Below, in pieces: positions 17,727-26,087 of a stretch of 64,000 bases of DNA. Location of the stretch: NCBI RefSeq assembly GCF_013170805.1, contig NZ_CP051294.1, positions 62,001 to 126,000 on the forward strand, in the 5' to 3' direction. Source of the stretch: Mesorhizobium sp. NZP2077. Its GTDB lineage: Bacteria > Pseudomonadota > Alphaproteobacteria > Rhizobiales > Rhizobiaceae. Numbering within the stretch: position 1 is the stretch's first letter; each line of letters starts with the position of its first letter. A model generated the notes under the pieces. It searched no databases, was not told the DNA's origin, and was given only the letters and a program-made list of their open reading frames with translations. The position numbers and the translations under genes were made by a program.

Positions 17727-18673
17727 TACTGCGCGATGCGATCGAGCAATATGTCGCCTGGCGACGCGCCCATGGAGCTAAACTCACAAGCGTTGCCAAT
17801 CTTCTGCGTGACTTTCTCAGATATGCCGATGGGGACGCCAACTGCGATCAAGTGAGCGCCGCTCAGGTTCTGGCCTTCCTGGCGGGAAAGAGACCGTTGG
17901 CTTGGCACCGGGTGAACAAACATTACGCCCTTTCCGGCTTTTGGCGATTTGCGATCAGCCGCGGCCACGCAACAGGCTCGCCGCTTCCGTCCAGCGAACC
18001 GAAAGCGCCGCCTCGTACGCCGCCATATATCTATACACATGACGATCTGCGGCGGCTCTTCGATCCCGAAACCATTGCGAACAGCCGACGCGGTGCTGTT
18101 CAGCTCGACGCCGTGACCCTCCGCACGCTGCTTCTCATGCTATATGGAGCAGGGTTGCGCTTCAGCGAAGCGACGGGCCTCACTCTGGCGGACGTCGATC
18201 TCGACGAAGCCATTCTAACCATACGCGCGACGAAGTTCTACAAAAGCCGACTGGTTCCGATCGGACCCCAACTGGCAACGGTGCTGGCGAACTACATGCC
18301 TGTGCGACGGCGCGGCCGATGTGCACAGGGAGAGACTTCGTTCCTCCTGGCAAACCGGGACGGCACACGCCTCGCCAGCAGCACGGTGCAGAGCGCATTT
18401 GACGCATTGCGGCGCAGCGCTGGGGTTCCCGGGTCGGCGGGCGGCCGGCGAACCCCGCGACTGCACGACTTGAGACACAGCTTCGCCGTTCACAGCCTGA
18501 CATCCTGGTATCGTCAGGGAGCGGATGTCCAACGGTTGCTGCCCGTACTCTCCACTTATCTGGGCCATTCCGATCTGGAGGGCACCAAGGTCTATCTGTC
18601 GATGACCCCGGAGCTTCTGCAGCAGGCTGCGCTACGCTTTGCTTCCTATGCGGAGGGAGGCCGACATGCCTGA
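17723..18673 (+). CDS. RIT tyrosine recombinase B (316 aa)
   Basis: The second of the trio. Core-binding domain at residues 1-90 (MILRDAIEQYVAWRRAHG ... HYALSGFWRFA); catalytic domain with Arg in YGAGLRFSEATGLTLADVDL, HDLRHSFAVHSL and YLGHSDLEGTKVYLSM. An open frame extends upstream to 17312, but it is antisense-like coding over recombinase A; the ATG at 17723 overlaps the previous stop and gives the family's usual length. The active-site set R-K-HxxR-H-Y appears complete. Confidence 0.9.
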   Translation: MILRDAIEQYVAWRRAHGAKLTSVANLLRDFLRYADGDANCDQVSAAQVLAFLAGKRPLAWHRVNKHYALSGFWRFAISRGHATGSPLPSSEPKAPPRTPPYIYTHDDLRRLFDPETIANSRRGAVQLDAVTLRTLLLMLYGAGLRFSEATGLTLADVDLDEAILTIRATKFYKSRLVPIGPQLATVLANYMPVRRRGRCAQGETSFLLANRDGTRLASSTVQSAFDALRRSAGVPGSAGGRRTPRLHDLRHSFAVHSLTSWYRQGADVQRLLPVLSTYLGHSDLEGTKVYLSMTPELLQQAALRFASYAEGGRHA

Positions 18674-19661
18674 ATTCGTAACCCTTGGCCCATGGCTCCG
18701 GCGCTTCCTGTCCGAATACATCGTCACCGAACGCAATCTGGCCCGGAACACCCGCGCCAGTTATCGCGACACGTTCAGCCTATTACTGCCGTTCGTCAGC
18801 CGTAAGCTGCGCAAATCCGTCGACCGGTTGGCCGTGCGCGATCTCAGCTCGGCACTGGTGCTGCAGTTCCTCGCATATCTCGAGGAAGATCGCGGATGCT
18901 CGGCTCGGACCCGCAACCAGAGGCTTGCTGCAATCCGCGCGTTCGCTCGCTTCATAGGCAGCCGGGATCCCGCCCATGTCGAGTGGTGCGGCCATATCCG
19001 GGCCATCGCGTCGAAGAAATCCCTGTCGCAACCGGTCGGATGGCTCACCAGAACGGAAATGGAGTCCATGCTCGCCGTCCCCGACCGCAAAACCAGGAGG
19101 GGCCAAAGCGAGTATGCGCTTCTGCTCTTTCTCTACAACACTGGAGCGCGTGTCTCTGAGGCCGCGCAGCTGAAAGTGGGCGATCTCCAGATCGGGGGCG
19201 GCAACGGCGGTCACGACCTCGCCACCCTGCACGGAAAGGGCGGAAAGACGCGCCAATGTCCATTGTGGCCGGAAACGGAACGAGTGCTGGCTCCCGAGAT
19301 ACATGGACGCGCGATCGATGATGCGGTCTTTGTCAGCCGGCTTGGAACCGCGTTCACCCGCTTCGGCGTCTATCGCCTTATCGAGCGCTGCGCCGCGCGC
19401 GTTCCGAAGCTGGCTGGCAGAACGATAACCCCCCATGTCATCCGGCATACGACGGCTTGCCATCTGGTCCTGGCCGGCGTGGACATCAACACGATCCGTG
19501 CATGGCTAGGCCACGTCTCGATCAGCACCACCAATATCTACGCCGAGATCGACCTGACGCTCAAGGCCAATGCGGTGGCTCTTTGCGAGGTCGGTGAATC
19601 AAGACCCGGTCGATCTTGGAAGGAGGACAAGGATCTCATGACCTTTCTGAAATCCTTATAA
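18666..19661 (+). CDS. RIT tyrosine recombinase C (331 aa)
   Basis: The third of the trio. The N-terminus MPEFVTLGPWLRRFLSEYI leads into a core-binding domain (RNTRASYRDTFSLLLPFV); the catalytic domain has Arg in YNTGARVSEAAQLKVGDL, HVIRHTTACHLV and WLGHVSISTTNIYAEI. The start at 18666 overlaps the preceding stop by 8 bp; the alternative start at 18639 would overlap more and is less like the family. It ends 5 bp before a large hairpin. Proteins of this group are usually the most XerC-like of the three. Confidence 0.9.
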   Translation: MPEFVTLGPWLRRFLSEYIVTERNLARNTRASYRDTFSLLLPFVSRKLRKSVDRLAVRDLSSALVLQFLAYLEEDRGCSARTRNQRLAAIRAFARFIGSRDPAHVEWCGHIRAIASKKSLSQPVGWLTRTEMESMLAVPDRKTRRGQSEYALLLFLYNTGARVSEAAQLKVGDLQIGGGNGGHDLATLHGKGGKTRQCPLWPETERVLAPEIHGRAIDDAVFVSRLGTAFTRFGVYRLIERCAARVPKLAGRTITPHVIRHTTACHLVLAGVDINTIRAWLGHVSISTTNIYAEIDLTLKANAVALCEVGESRPGRSWKEDKDLMTFLKSL

Positions 19662-19666
19662 GGCAG

Positions 19667-19719
19667 GCGCTATATCGTGGCGGGCGCTCCGCCGATGAAT
19701 CGCCCGCACGATATAGCGC
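19667..19719. repeat. Long hairpin at the right end of the RIT operon
   Basis: A 20-nt arm at 19667-19686 pairs with 19701-19719 with a single bulged base and a 14-nt loop. It starts 5 bp after the last recombinase stop. It could terminate the recombinase operon in both directions (Toprim C ends at 19730 on the other strand) or be the element's terminal structure; no long T-run is present. Confidence 0.7.
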
Positions 19720-19729
19720 TATGCGTGGT

Positions 19730-20788
19730 TCAGCCCACCCCCAGCGCTGGTCTGGAGAATCGCTCAACATCCTTCGGTCGTAGTTGCGTCACCAACTTCG
19801 CGCGAAGTGTCGACAGACCGGCGTGGCAAAGATCGTCGTTGAAGTCGTTCAAATACGGCGACAGCACGCGCGGCTCGATCGCCGCCGCCTCGGCCTTGGC
19901 CGTCAACGCCGCCACCGTAGCGTCACCCGCAGGGTCTGCGTCCCGCAAGATGTAGAGCACGCGCAAATGCTCCGGAAAGAGCATGGCGGCGAGATGGTTG
20001 GAGGAGAGCGCCGCCGCCAGTGGCAAGTTGGGCAAGGCCTCGCGCACGGACAGCACGGTCTCGATACCCTCACCGACGGCCAGCACATCTTCGGGAACTC
20101 CGAACCGCACTGCGTGGCCGAGCAAATGGCCCATAGCCCGTCGCGGGGTCGCTAAGGGTGCCTTGCCTCCGTCAGGATCCAGCCAGGTGCGGTGGACCCC
20201 GGTGATCGTGCCGGCAAGGTCGGCGACGGCGGCGATCAACGCCGGCCATGCCGTGTGGGTGGCTGGTGGGTCAGCCTCGTCCGGTCGATAATAGCAGCGT
20301 GGGTGAAACCGGAGGCATGCAAGCCCCGCCACGCCGATCAGGCGCCGGCCATGAAGGTAACGCTCTGCCATTGTCCCGCTGATCGGCCTCGACGCGGCGA
20401 AAAGGCGCCTCGCGGCGTCCGACGATCCAGCGGCGACAGGCGTTCGATCGAGATTCTCAGCCTGGACCGGTTCCGGGCGCGGCAGGCTGAGGAAGCGCCG
20501 TGCTTCGTCGGTGACATCGCGAAAGTGCGCGAGATCGCAGCTCTCGCGGATCACGTCGAGAAGATCGCCGTGCTGAGCGGAGGCGGCATCGGTCCAGTGC
20601 CCGGCAGCGCCGGGACCGGCTTCCGGGCCGCTGAGCCGGACGAACATCGACCGGCCCGGCGTGTTGCGAACATCGCCCACCATCCAATAGCGACCCTGAC
20701 GCCGGCCGTTGGAGAGGTAGTGGCGGCAGACTGCCTCGGCATCGCGGGCGAGACGGCGCGCCAGCTCGGAAGCATCGCGGGGCATCAT
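19730..20788 (-). CDS. Toprim-domain protein C (352 aa)
   Basis: The same architecture as Toprim B: the N-terminal 107-109 residues are identical because they lie in the 430-bp inverted repeat, and the rest is a different homologue. Toprim residues: Glu in LAVGEGIETVLSV and the Asp pair in YILRDADPAGDATV. The C-terminus is unique (RFSRPALGVG). It converges on the RIT operon. Its upstream region outside the repeat is the IS91-like element, so unlike the B copy it cannot be read from the helicase operon and must rely on a promoter within the repeat or beyond. Confidence 0.85.
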   Translation of the reverse strand: MMPRDASELARRLARDAEAVCRHYLSNGRRQGRYWMVGDVRNTPGRSMFVRLSGPEAGPGAAGHWTDAASAQHGDLLDVIRESCDLAHFRDVTDEARRFLSLPRPEPVQAENLDRTPVAAGSSDAARRLFAASRPISGTMAERYLHGRRLIGVAGLACLRFHPRCYYRPDEADPPATHTAWPALIAAVADLAGTITGVHRTWLDPDGGKAPLATPRRAMGHLLGHAVRFGVPEDVLAVGEGIETVLSVREALPNLPLAAALSSNHLAAMLFPEHLRVLYILRDADPAGDATVAALTAKAEAAAIEPRVLSPYLNDFNDDLCHAGLSTLRAKLVTQLRPKDVERFSRPALGVG

Positions 20789-20896
20789 CCGACCTCCCGC
20801 GCACTGAGATTATGTTGCGCAAAGGCCGTCGACCGCCGCCAGAACCAGGCCCCATCGCTGGCGCGCAACATAATCCCCGGCGCAACATATTCGACC
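20467..20896 (-). repeat. 430-bp inverted repeat, right copy
   Basis: Perfect inverted copy of 15265-15694. It ends at 20896, where the IS91-like element begins. Paired positions sum to 36161 throughout. Confidence 0.92.
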
Positions 20897-20906
20897 TAGG
20901 ACTAAC

Positions 20907-20928
20907 CCGCTCCGCCACGGCGGAGCGG
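20907..20928. repeat. Near-perfect palindrome at the IS91-like left end
   Basis: 10-bp GC-rich arms with a 2-nt centre, 11 bp inside the junction with the 430-bp repeat. Possible terminal hairpin of the rolling-circle element. Confidence 0.6.
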
Positions 20929-21063
20929 CAAGGGGGGTGTACGCCGACGGCGCGGTCTTGATGGCGTCCTCTGTCGTGCCGGTCAGGCGTTCAATAGGAG
21001 CTCCAACTGCGCGAGCATGGGGTGGCTGCTTGCAGCCCATTCCATCGGACAAAGGAGCTTGTC

Positions 21064-21945
21064 ATGACCCAACTTCGGCAACGCATGAGCGAGGACATGC
21101 AGGTGCGCAACTTCGCGCTCAACACCCAGCTCTCCTATCTGCAACAGGTGTCGCTGTTCGCCCGCCACTTCGGCAAGTCGCCGGACGTGCTCGGGCGCGA
21201 GGACATTCGGACCTATCAGGTCTATCTGACCAACGAGAAGAAGCTGGCGTCCGGTTCGATCCACACCGCCATCGCTGCGCTGCGCTTTCTCTACAGTGTG
21301 ACGCTCGAAAGGGACTGGGCGCCTGAAGAGGTCCTCCCGTTTCCCAAGAAGCCGCAGAAGCTGCCGATCATCCTCAGCCCCGAGGAAGTTCAGCAATTCC
21401 TCGGCTGCGTCCTCAACGTCAAACACCACGCCATCCTGACCACCTGCTATGCCGCCGGCTTGCGCATCTCGGAGGCGGTTCAGCTGAAGACCACGGACAT
21501 CGACAGCCAGAGAATGGTCATCCGCGTCGAGCAGGGCAAAGGCCAGAAGGACCGCTACGTGATGCTGTCGCCCAAGCTGCTGGAGATCCTGCGCAGCTAT
21601 TGGAAGGTGTGCCGGCCAGAGGCGAGGCTCTTCCCCGGCGATCGCGCCGGCCAGCCGATCACCAGGGATGCGGTGGGACAAGCCTGCGCGAAAGCGCGCG
21701 ACCTCTCCCGCTTGCCCAAACCGGTCACGCCGCACAGCCTGCGGCACGCCTTTGCCGTCCATCTATTGGAGGCCGGCGCCGACGTGCGCACCATTCAACT
21801 GCTGCTCGGTCACCGCAGCCTCGCGACCACCGCCCATTACCTGCGGATTGCCACCAACAAGGTCTGCGCCACGTCGAGCCCGTACGAGCTCTTACCGCGT
21901 CCGGCCCCCACCCCGCCGCCGCCGGCCAAGCCTCAGTACTTCTGA
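21064..21945 (+). CDS. Tyrosine recombinase associated with IS91-like transposase (293 aa)
   Basis: XerC/D-like: core-binding domain MTQLRQRMSEDMQVRNF ... IRTYQVYLTNEKK, then a catalytic domain with Arg in YAAGLRISEAVQLKTTDID, HSLRHAFAVHLLEAG, and LLGHRSLATTAHYLRI. The start is set by AAAGGAG just upstream of the ATG at 21064. The Pro-rich tail (APTPPPPAKPQYF) is characteristic of the recombinase that commonly precedes IS91-type transposases. Whether it helps transposition or resolves cointegrates is not established. Confidence 0.9.
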   Translation: MTQLRQRMSEDMQVRNFALNTQLSYLQQVSLFARHFGKSPDVLGREDIRTYQVYLTNEKKLASGSIHTAIAALRFLYSVTLERDWAPEEVLPFPKKPQKLPIILSPEEVQQFLGCVLNVKHHAILTTCYAAGLRISEAVQLKTTDIDSQRMVIRVEQGKGQKDRYVMLSPKLLEILRSYWKVCRPEARLFPGDRAGQPITRDAVGQACAKARDLSRLPKPVTPHSLRHAFAVHLLEAGADVRTIQLLLGHRSLATTAHYLRIATNKVCATSSPYELLPRPAPTPPPPAKPQYF

Positions 21946-21955
21946 GCTCAAGCCG

Positions 21956-23155
21956 ATGGCCCGCTCGGGGCCGGAGGTGGCGGATATATTCCGCCGCTAT
22001 GGCGAAGCCTATCGCGTGCAGCATGACGCGTCGCTCAGCACCGCGCAGCGTCGCGTCATGACGGCGATCGAACTCTGCCGCACCGCCGCGCTCGGCGGGC
22101 ATATCGAGCAGTGCGATCAATGCGGCCACCAGCGCATCGCCTTCAACAGCTGCCGCGACAGACATTGTCCCCGCTGCCAATCGCTGGCCCGCGCGCAATG
22201 GCTGGAGGACCGTCGCGCCGAGCTTCTCGACACACAGTACTTCCACGTCGTCTTCACGCTGCCGGGTGACATTGCCGCCATCGCCTATCAGAACAAGGCG
22301 CTCGTCTACGGTCTGCTCTTCCGCGCCACCGCCGAGACACTGCGCACCATTGCCGCCGATCCCAAACACCTGGGTGCCGAGATCGGCTTCTTCGCCGTGC
22401 TGCACACCTGGGGCCAGAACTTGCTGCACCATCCCCACCTGCACTGCGTCGTCCCAGGCGGTGGCCTTTCTGCCGACGGCACGCGATGGATTGCCTGCAA
22501 ACCCGGCTTCTTCCTGCCGGTCCGGGTGCTCTCACGCCTGTTCCGACGCTTGTTTCTGGAGCACCTGGAGAAAGCCTTCGCGGCCGGCCAGTTGAAGTTC
22601 TTCTCTAGCTTGCAGGCCTTGAGCGAGCGCGACGCCTTCCGGCGCTATCTGGCGCCCCTTCGAAAGGCCGAGTGGGTGATCTTCGCCAAGCCGCCCTTCG
22701 CCGGACCCGAACAGGTCCTCGACTACGTCGGCCGCTATACGCACCGCGTCGCCATTTCCAACAATCGCCTCGTCGCCATCGAGGATGGCACCGTTCGTTT
22801 CCGCTGGAAGGACTATCGGCACGGCAATCGGCAAAAGGTCATGACCGTCTCGGCCGACGAGTTCATGCGCCGCTTCCTGCTGCATGTCCTGCCCGACGGC
22901 TTCCATCGCATCCGCTATTACGGCTTCCTCGGCAATCGCCATCGCGCGCAAAAGCTCGCCCACTGCCGCGACCTGCTCGGCATGCCGGCTCCAGAGGCGT
23001 CGAACAGCTGCTCGGCGAAGGACTACCGCGACCGCTACGAGGACCTTACCGGGCATTCCCTCCGGCAATGCCCGGCCTGTCATCAGGGGCGGATGATCGT
23101 CATCGAAACGTTCGACGGCGTCACCGGACCCCCGCCATACCGGGATACATCATGA
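21956..23155 (+). CDS. IS91-family HUH (Y2) transposase (399 aa)
   Basis: The N-terminal zinc-binding domain has CDQCGH (~residue 53) and HCPRC (~70). The HUH motif is HLHCVV (~160) and the paired catalytic tyrosines lie in DYVGRYTHR (~256-260). It transposes by a rolling-circle-like mechanism using one active Tyr at a time. The start at 21956 (MARSGPEVADIFRRYG) is 10 bp after the recombinase stop; the longer open frame upstream overlaps that gene and is not real. A second Cys pair near the C-terminus (CPACHQGRM) may bind a second zinc. Appears intact. Confidence 0.92.
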   Translation: MARSGPEVADIFRRYGEAYRVQHDASLSTAQRRVMTAIELCRTAALGGHIEQCDQCGHQRIAFNSCRDRHCPRCQSLARAQWLEDRRAELLDTQYFHVVFTLPGDIAAIAYQNKALVYGLLFRATAETLRTIAADPKHLGAEIGFFAVLHTWGQNLLHHPHLHCVVPGGGLSADGTRWIACKPGFFLPVRVLSRLFRRLFLEHLEKAFAAGQLKFFSSLQALSERDAFRRYLAPLRKAEWVIFAKPPFAGPEQVLDYVGRYTHRVAISNNRLVAIEDGTVRFRWKDYRHGNRQKVMTVSADEFMRRFLLHVLPDGFHRIRYYGFLGNRHRAQKLAHCRDLLGMPAPEASNSCSAKDYRDRYEDLTGHSLRQCPACHQGRMIVIETFDGVTGPPPYRDTS

Positions 23156-23440
23156 AAGAAGCGCTCAGCTTTCGTCGTCACCGTATCGCCCGGGCCGTTC
23201 GGCCGCAAAACCGAGCCGGTCCCGCGAAGGTGCGCGCCGTCACCCCCGGGCAGCCTCTCCCGGCAGGGCGCGGCGCCGGTCCTCACCTTGCCGCAACCGA
23301 TATCCGTGCCGCTTTCGGCGCACCGACCCCTGCAATCGCCGCGTCCACGACCGCATCCGCGCCCACGCCATGCCGGTTCATGGGCACGGCCTCAATTGAA
23401 CGCCCATAGCGGCCACCTGTGCCCGCGGCTTAGTCCAACA

Positions 23441-23518
23441 CGTTTTTAGCTCACCGTCGCGATCCACCACAGCGCGCTCTCGCCAGCCGCCTTTCTGCGC
23501 GACGCCAAGCTAAAAACG
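23441..23518. repeat. 11-bp inverted repeat in the IS91-like 3' tail
   Basis: CGTTTTTAGCT at 23441-23451 and its exact reverse complement at 23508-23518, 56 bp apart, in the non-coding tail. Likely part of the rolling-circle origin or end. Confidence 0.6.
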
Positions 23519-23524
23519 CTCTGC

Positions 23525-23546
23525 ATTATGTGCAGTTGAACATAAG
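23525..23546. repeat. Dyad TTATGT-ACATAA at the insertion's right border
   Basis: The 22 bp ending exactly at the Toprim A junction form a dyad with outer arms TTATGT and ACATAA. It is similar to the TATGTTGCGC motifs at the left border, so it may be the recombination or insertion site. Confidence 0.5.
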
Positions 23547-24410
23547 ACCGATGAGCAAAGCGGCGAACATGGCGACCTGCTCGACGTGATCGAGGCGAGC
23601 TGCGACCTCACGGACTTCCGCGAGGTCGCGGACGAGGCGCGTCGCTTCCTCGCCATGCCGCGGTCCCGACTGCAGTCTCAGACCCTTGGAGCGCAGCGCC
23701 AACCTGCCGCGGCACGCGGTTCGCCCGACGCCGCGCGTCGCCTGTTCGCCATGTCGCAGCCGATCGCCGGTACGCTGGCCGAGCGTTACATTGCCGGCCG
23801 CGGCATTCTGCTTTCCACGCGCGAGCGCGCCCTGCGCTTCCATCCCGCCTGCTATTACCGGGATCTCGTGACGGGCGAGACGCGGACGCTTCCCGCCCTG
23901 ATCGCGGCGGTCAGCGGCCTCGATGGTCGCATCACCGGCCTGCAACGCACCTGGTTAGATCCGGCAGGCAACGGCAAGGCGCATCTCGTCGATCCCCGTC
24001 GCTCGCTGGGCCACCTTCTGGGTAACGGCATCTGGCTTGGCCTCCAGCCCGGTACGCCTGTTCCGGTCATGGCTGCCGGCGAGGGTTTTGAGACGATGGC
24101 CTCGCTCCGGACGGTGATGCCGGCCCTGCCGGTGGCAGCCGCCACCTCGGCCAATCACCTCGCCGGCCTGATCTTCCCGCCCGGCTGTACCCGCCTCTAC
24201 ATCGCGGCCGATGCGGACGCCGCCGGCCGGCATGGCATCGAGCGTCTCAGCCGGCGAGCAGGCGAGGCCGGGATCCTCGCCCTGGTGCTGCAGCCGCGGC
24301 TCGGCGACTTCAACGACGATCTGCGCCATCTCGGCCCGGCCCCTCTAGCGGCATGGCTCAGCGACCAGCTCGTCCCGGAAGATGCCCGTCTCTTCCGTCC
24401 GTCCGGATGA
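23547..24410 (+). pseudogene. Toprim gene A, 3' fragment
   Basis: In frame from TDEQSGEHGDLLDVI to the stop: 287 codons matching residues 66 onward of Toprim B and C, including the Toprim Glu in MAAGEGFETMASL and the Asp pair in YIAADADAAGRHG. A GTG at 23586 could start a 274-aa truncated protein that keeps the whole Toprim domain, so residual function is possible. It was originally continuous with 15080-15265, directly after the helicase gene. Confidence 0.85.
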
Positions 24411-24664
24411 CCGTCTCGGGCCGGCCGGCGGCAGGGCCGCGTCCGGAAGGCCCGCAGGCATGGCGCCGGTCCAACGGAGAGGCCGCGCCCGGGCCTGCCA
24501 GAGCGGCGACCCCGCCACACGGCGGCCTGGCCGTCAACGGCCGTTGGCCGTCCGGCGCTTCGCTGGGCCGCTGCGCTGCGCTTGCGGTGACGGCCCTTCC
24601 GCCGCGTGGCCGGGGCCGACCGTCAGGCCGCGAAAGGCGCGGCCGCAGCCGACGGAGACAGACC

Positions 24665-25606
24665 ATGACTTTCGACCTTCCTTTCGACGACGCCTACGAG
24701 CCCTACCACGCCTCCTCGCCGACCGACCGCGTCATCCTCGAACTGCAGATGTACGGCCATCGCCCGCATCAGGACGAACCTGATCCCCGTCCGCTGCCTG
24801 ACGACGAGGTGATCCGGGTAGGCCTCGCCGGGATCGTCGAGACCTTCGCCGGCATGCTCGGCGACACCAGGCTCGAACCCGATCTCGACGACCTGCTCTG
24901 GTCTTTTACCAACGTCTTCCATCGCGCCGCCGAACGCGTCGCCCGCAGCCTCGACCGCAATGAGGAGGCGCAGCGTTCGAGCCAGCAGGAGCAGGACGGC
25001 TCGGAGGTGAAGTCCGTCGAGCTGGAACGGCTCACGGGCGAAGGCATCACCTACATCGAGCGTCGCAACGTGCTGGAAATCATGCGTGACGAAGCCGCCG
25101 ACCTCTACGAGGCGCAGACCGGATCGGCATGGCGGCCGCGCACTGGATCCAAGGTCTCCCATCAGGCGATGACAGCGGCGGTGATCGACTCCAGAGACTT
25201 CCTCGCCGCGCGCCGCCGCGCAGACACCGAGGTACTGGTGCCGGCCGGCACCAAGATCGCTTTCGCCGGCGGCCTCGACTTTAACGATCACGACCGGATC
25301 TGGGACGCGCTCGACAAGGCCCGTGAGAAGCATCCAGACATGGTCCTGCTCCACGGTGGCAGCCCGCGCGGGGCCGAGCGCATCGCCGCCTGCTGGGCCG
25401 AGAACCGGAAGGTCACCCAGATCGCCTTCAAGCCGGACTGGAACCGTCACGCCAAGGCCGCTCCGTTCCGCCGCAACGACCAGCTGCTCTCGGTGGTGCC
25501 CCACGGCCTGATCGTCTTTCCCGGCTCCGGCATTACTGACAACCTTGCCGATAAGGCCCGTCGGCTCGGCATCCCCGTCTGGCGGTTCGCGGAGGGTGGC
25601 GCGTAA
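24665..25606 (+). CDS. DUF2493 / YspA-like SLOG protein (313 aa)
   Basis: The C-terminal ~130 residues carry the DUF2493 signature: KIAFAGGLDFNDHDRIWDALDKA, then LLHGGSPRGAERIAACWA and a late GSGITDNLADKARRLGI. This is a Rossmann-like SLOG fold thought to bind nucleotide-type ligands. The N-terminal ~170 residues are helical and acidic. A start at 24665 (MTFDLPFDDAYE) follows GGAGACAG; the open frame upstream of it crosses GC-rich repetitive leader sequence (24411-24664) that looks non-coding. Found commonly on rhizobial plasmids beside the helicase and Toprim genes; exact role unknown. Confidence 0.8.
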   Translation: MTFDLPFDDAYEPYHASSPTDRVILELQMYGHRPHQDEPDPRPLPDDEVIRVGLAGIVETFAGMLGDTRLEPDLDDLLWSFTNVFHRAAERVARSLDRNEEAQRSSQQEQDGSEVKSVELERLTGEGITYIERRNVLEIMRDEAADLYEAQTGSAWRPRTGSKVSHQAMTAAVIDSRDFLAARRRADTEVLVPAGTKIAFAGGLDFNDHDRIWDALDKAREKHPDMVLLHGGSPRGAERIAACWAENRKVTQIAFKPDWNRHAKAAPFRRNDQLLSVVPHGLIVFPGSGITDNLADKARRLGIPVWRFAEGGA

Positions 25607-25768
25607 AGCCCGGTTTCCTCGCAACCGCACTATCGAACCCGACCGGGCGCGGTCGGGTTCGGCCCGCGCGAAGCCCACGAAAGCCGCGCGCGAAGCACGG
25701 CACCCTCCGATCGTATCGACGCGGTGGAGTGTCCCGCCAGGCGACGTGTATTGCGTTCCGCGTTATAT

Positions 25769-25784
25769 GGACGTATATACGTCC
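25769..25784. promoter_or_regulatory. 16-bp palindromic operator of the DUF1778-GNAT module
   Basis: GGACGTATATACGTCC is a perfect palindrome 18 bp before the antitoxin start and just before its ribosome site. Ribbon-helix-helix antitoxins of this family autorepress by binding such dyads. Confidence 0.75.
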
Positions 25785-25802
25785 GCAGCACAGGAGTGCG
25801 CC

Positions 25803-26087
25803 ATGGCCACCACAGGCACGAGGAAGGAAACCCCCGTTTCGATGCGGTTTCGTGACGATGATCTCACCATCATCGACCGCGGCGCGGAGCTGCTTGGCCT
25901 GTCGCGCACGGAGTTTATGCGGCGCGCAGCACTCCAAGAGGCGCAGGCGGCCATCCTCAACGAAACCGTCATCCGCGTGTCCCCGGAAGCCTATGACGCT
26001 TTCATGCAGGCGATCTCAGCCCCTGCCGCCGCCCCCCCGCCGAAGGCGGCGGAGCGGCTGCGTCGGTCCCCGCCATGGGACCGCTAG
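25803..26087 (+). CDS. DUF1778 ribbon-helix-helix antitoxin (94 aa)
   Basis: KETPVSMRFRDDDLTIIDRGAELLG is the ribbon-helix-helix of TacA-type antitoxins, with LSRTEFMRRAALQEAQAAILNE as the second helix. The C-terminal tail (VSPEAYDAFMQAISAP) is the part that usually wraps and blocks the acetyltransferase toxin. GGAG lies 7 bp before the ATG at 25803. It is immediately followed (0 bp) by the GNAT gene, and a palindromic operator precedes it, which is the normal layout of a TacAT-type toxin-antitoxin operon. Confidence 0.88.
   Translation: MATTGTRKETPVSMRFRDDDLTIIDRGAELLGLSRTEFMRRAALQEAQAAILNETVIRVSPEAYDAFMQAISAPAAAPPPKAAERLRRSPPWDR

Larger units (their letters stand above)
16420..19729 (+). 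mobile_element. Recombinase-in-trio (RIT) element
   Basis: Three consecutive tyrosine recombinase genes (16479-17726, 17723-18673, 18666-19661) overlap by 4 and 8 bp. Three coupled recombinases of about 415, 316 and 331 aa define RIT elements. The outer borders are placed between the 3' ends of the convergent Toprim genes; exact termini and target repeats could not be identified by eye. Confidence 0.8.
15266..23546. mobile_element. 8.28-kb composite insertion splitting Toprim gene A
   Basis: Bounded exactly by the point where Toprim A leaves (after Trp62) and resumes (Thr of TDEQSGEHGDLL). In order it holds: inverted repeat copy 1 with Toprim B, a three-recombinase RIT element, Toprim C with inverted repeat copy 2, and an IS91-like element with an accessory recombinase. 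The two outermost ends share only TATGTT in inverted orientation, so the insert was probably built in steps rather than as one transposon. Confidence 0.75.
20897..23546 (+). mobile_element. IS91-like element with accessory tyrosine recombinase
   Basis: It contains a tyrosine recombinase and, 10 bp later, a Y2 HUH transposase. The left end has a 22-nt perfect palindrome (20907-20928). The 3' tail has an 11-bp inverted repeat (23441-23451 with 23508-23518), as expected for hairpin-recognising rolling-circle elements. The right border is the resumption of Toprim A at 23547. 23156-23546 is non-coding apart from these structures. Confidence 0.75.

Noticed and set aside
19667..19719. Hairpin as a CRISPR or tRNA-like structure
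   Set aside because: Single stem-loop only, no repeats or cloverleaf; better explained as terminator or element end.
23156..23409. Frame in the IS91-like tail (MKEALSFRRHRIARAV)
   Set aside because: Low-complexity Ala/Pro/Arg composition in the region expected to hold the rolling-circle origin.
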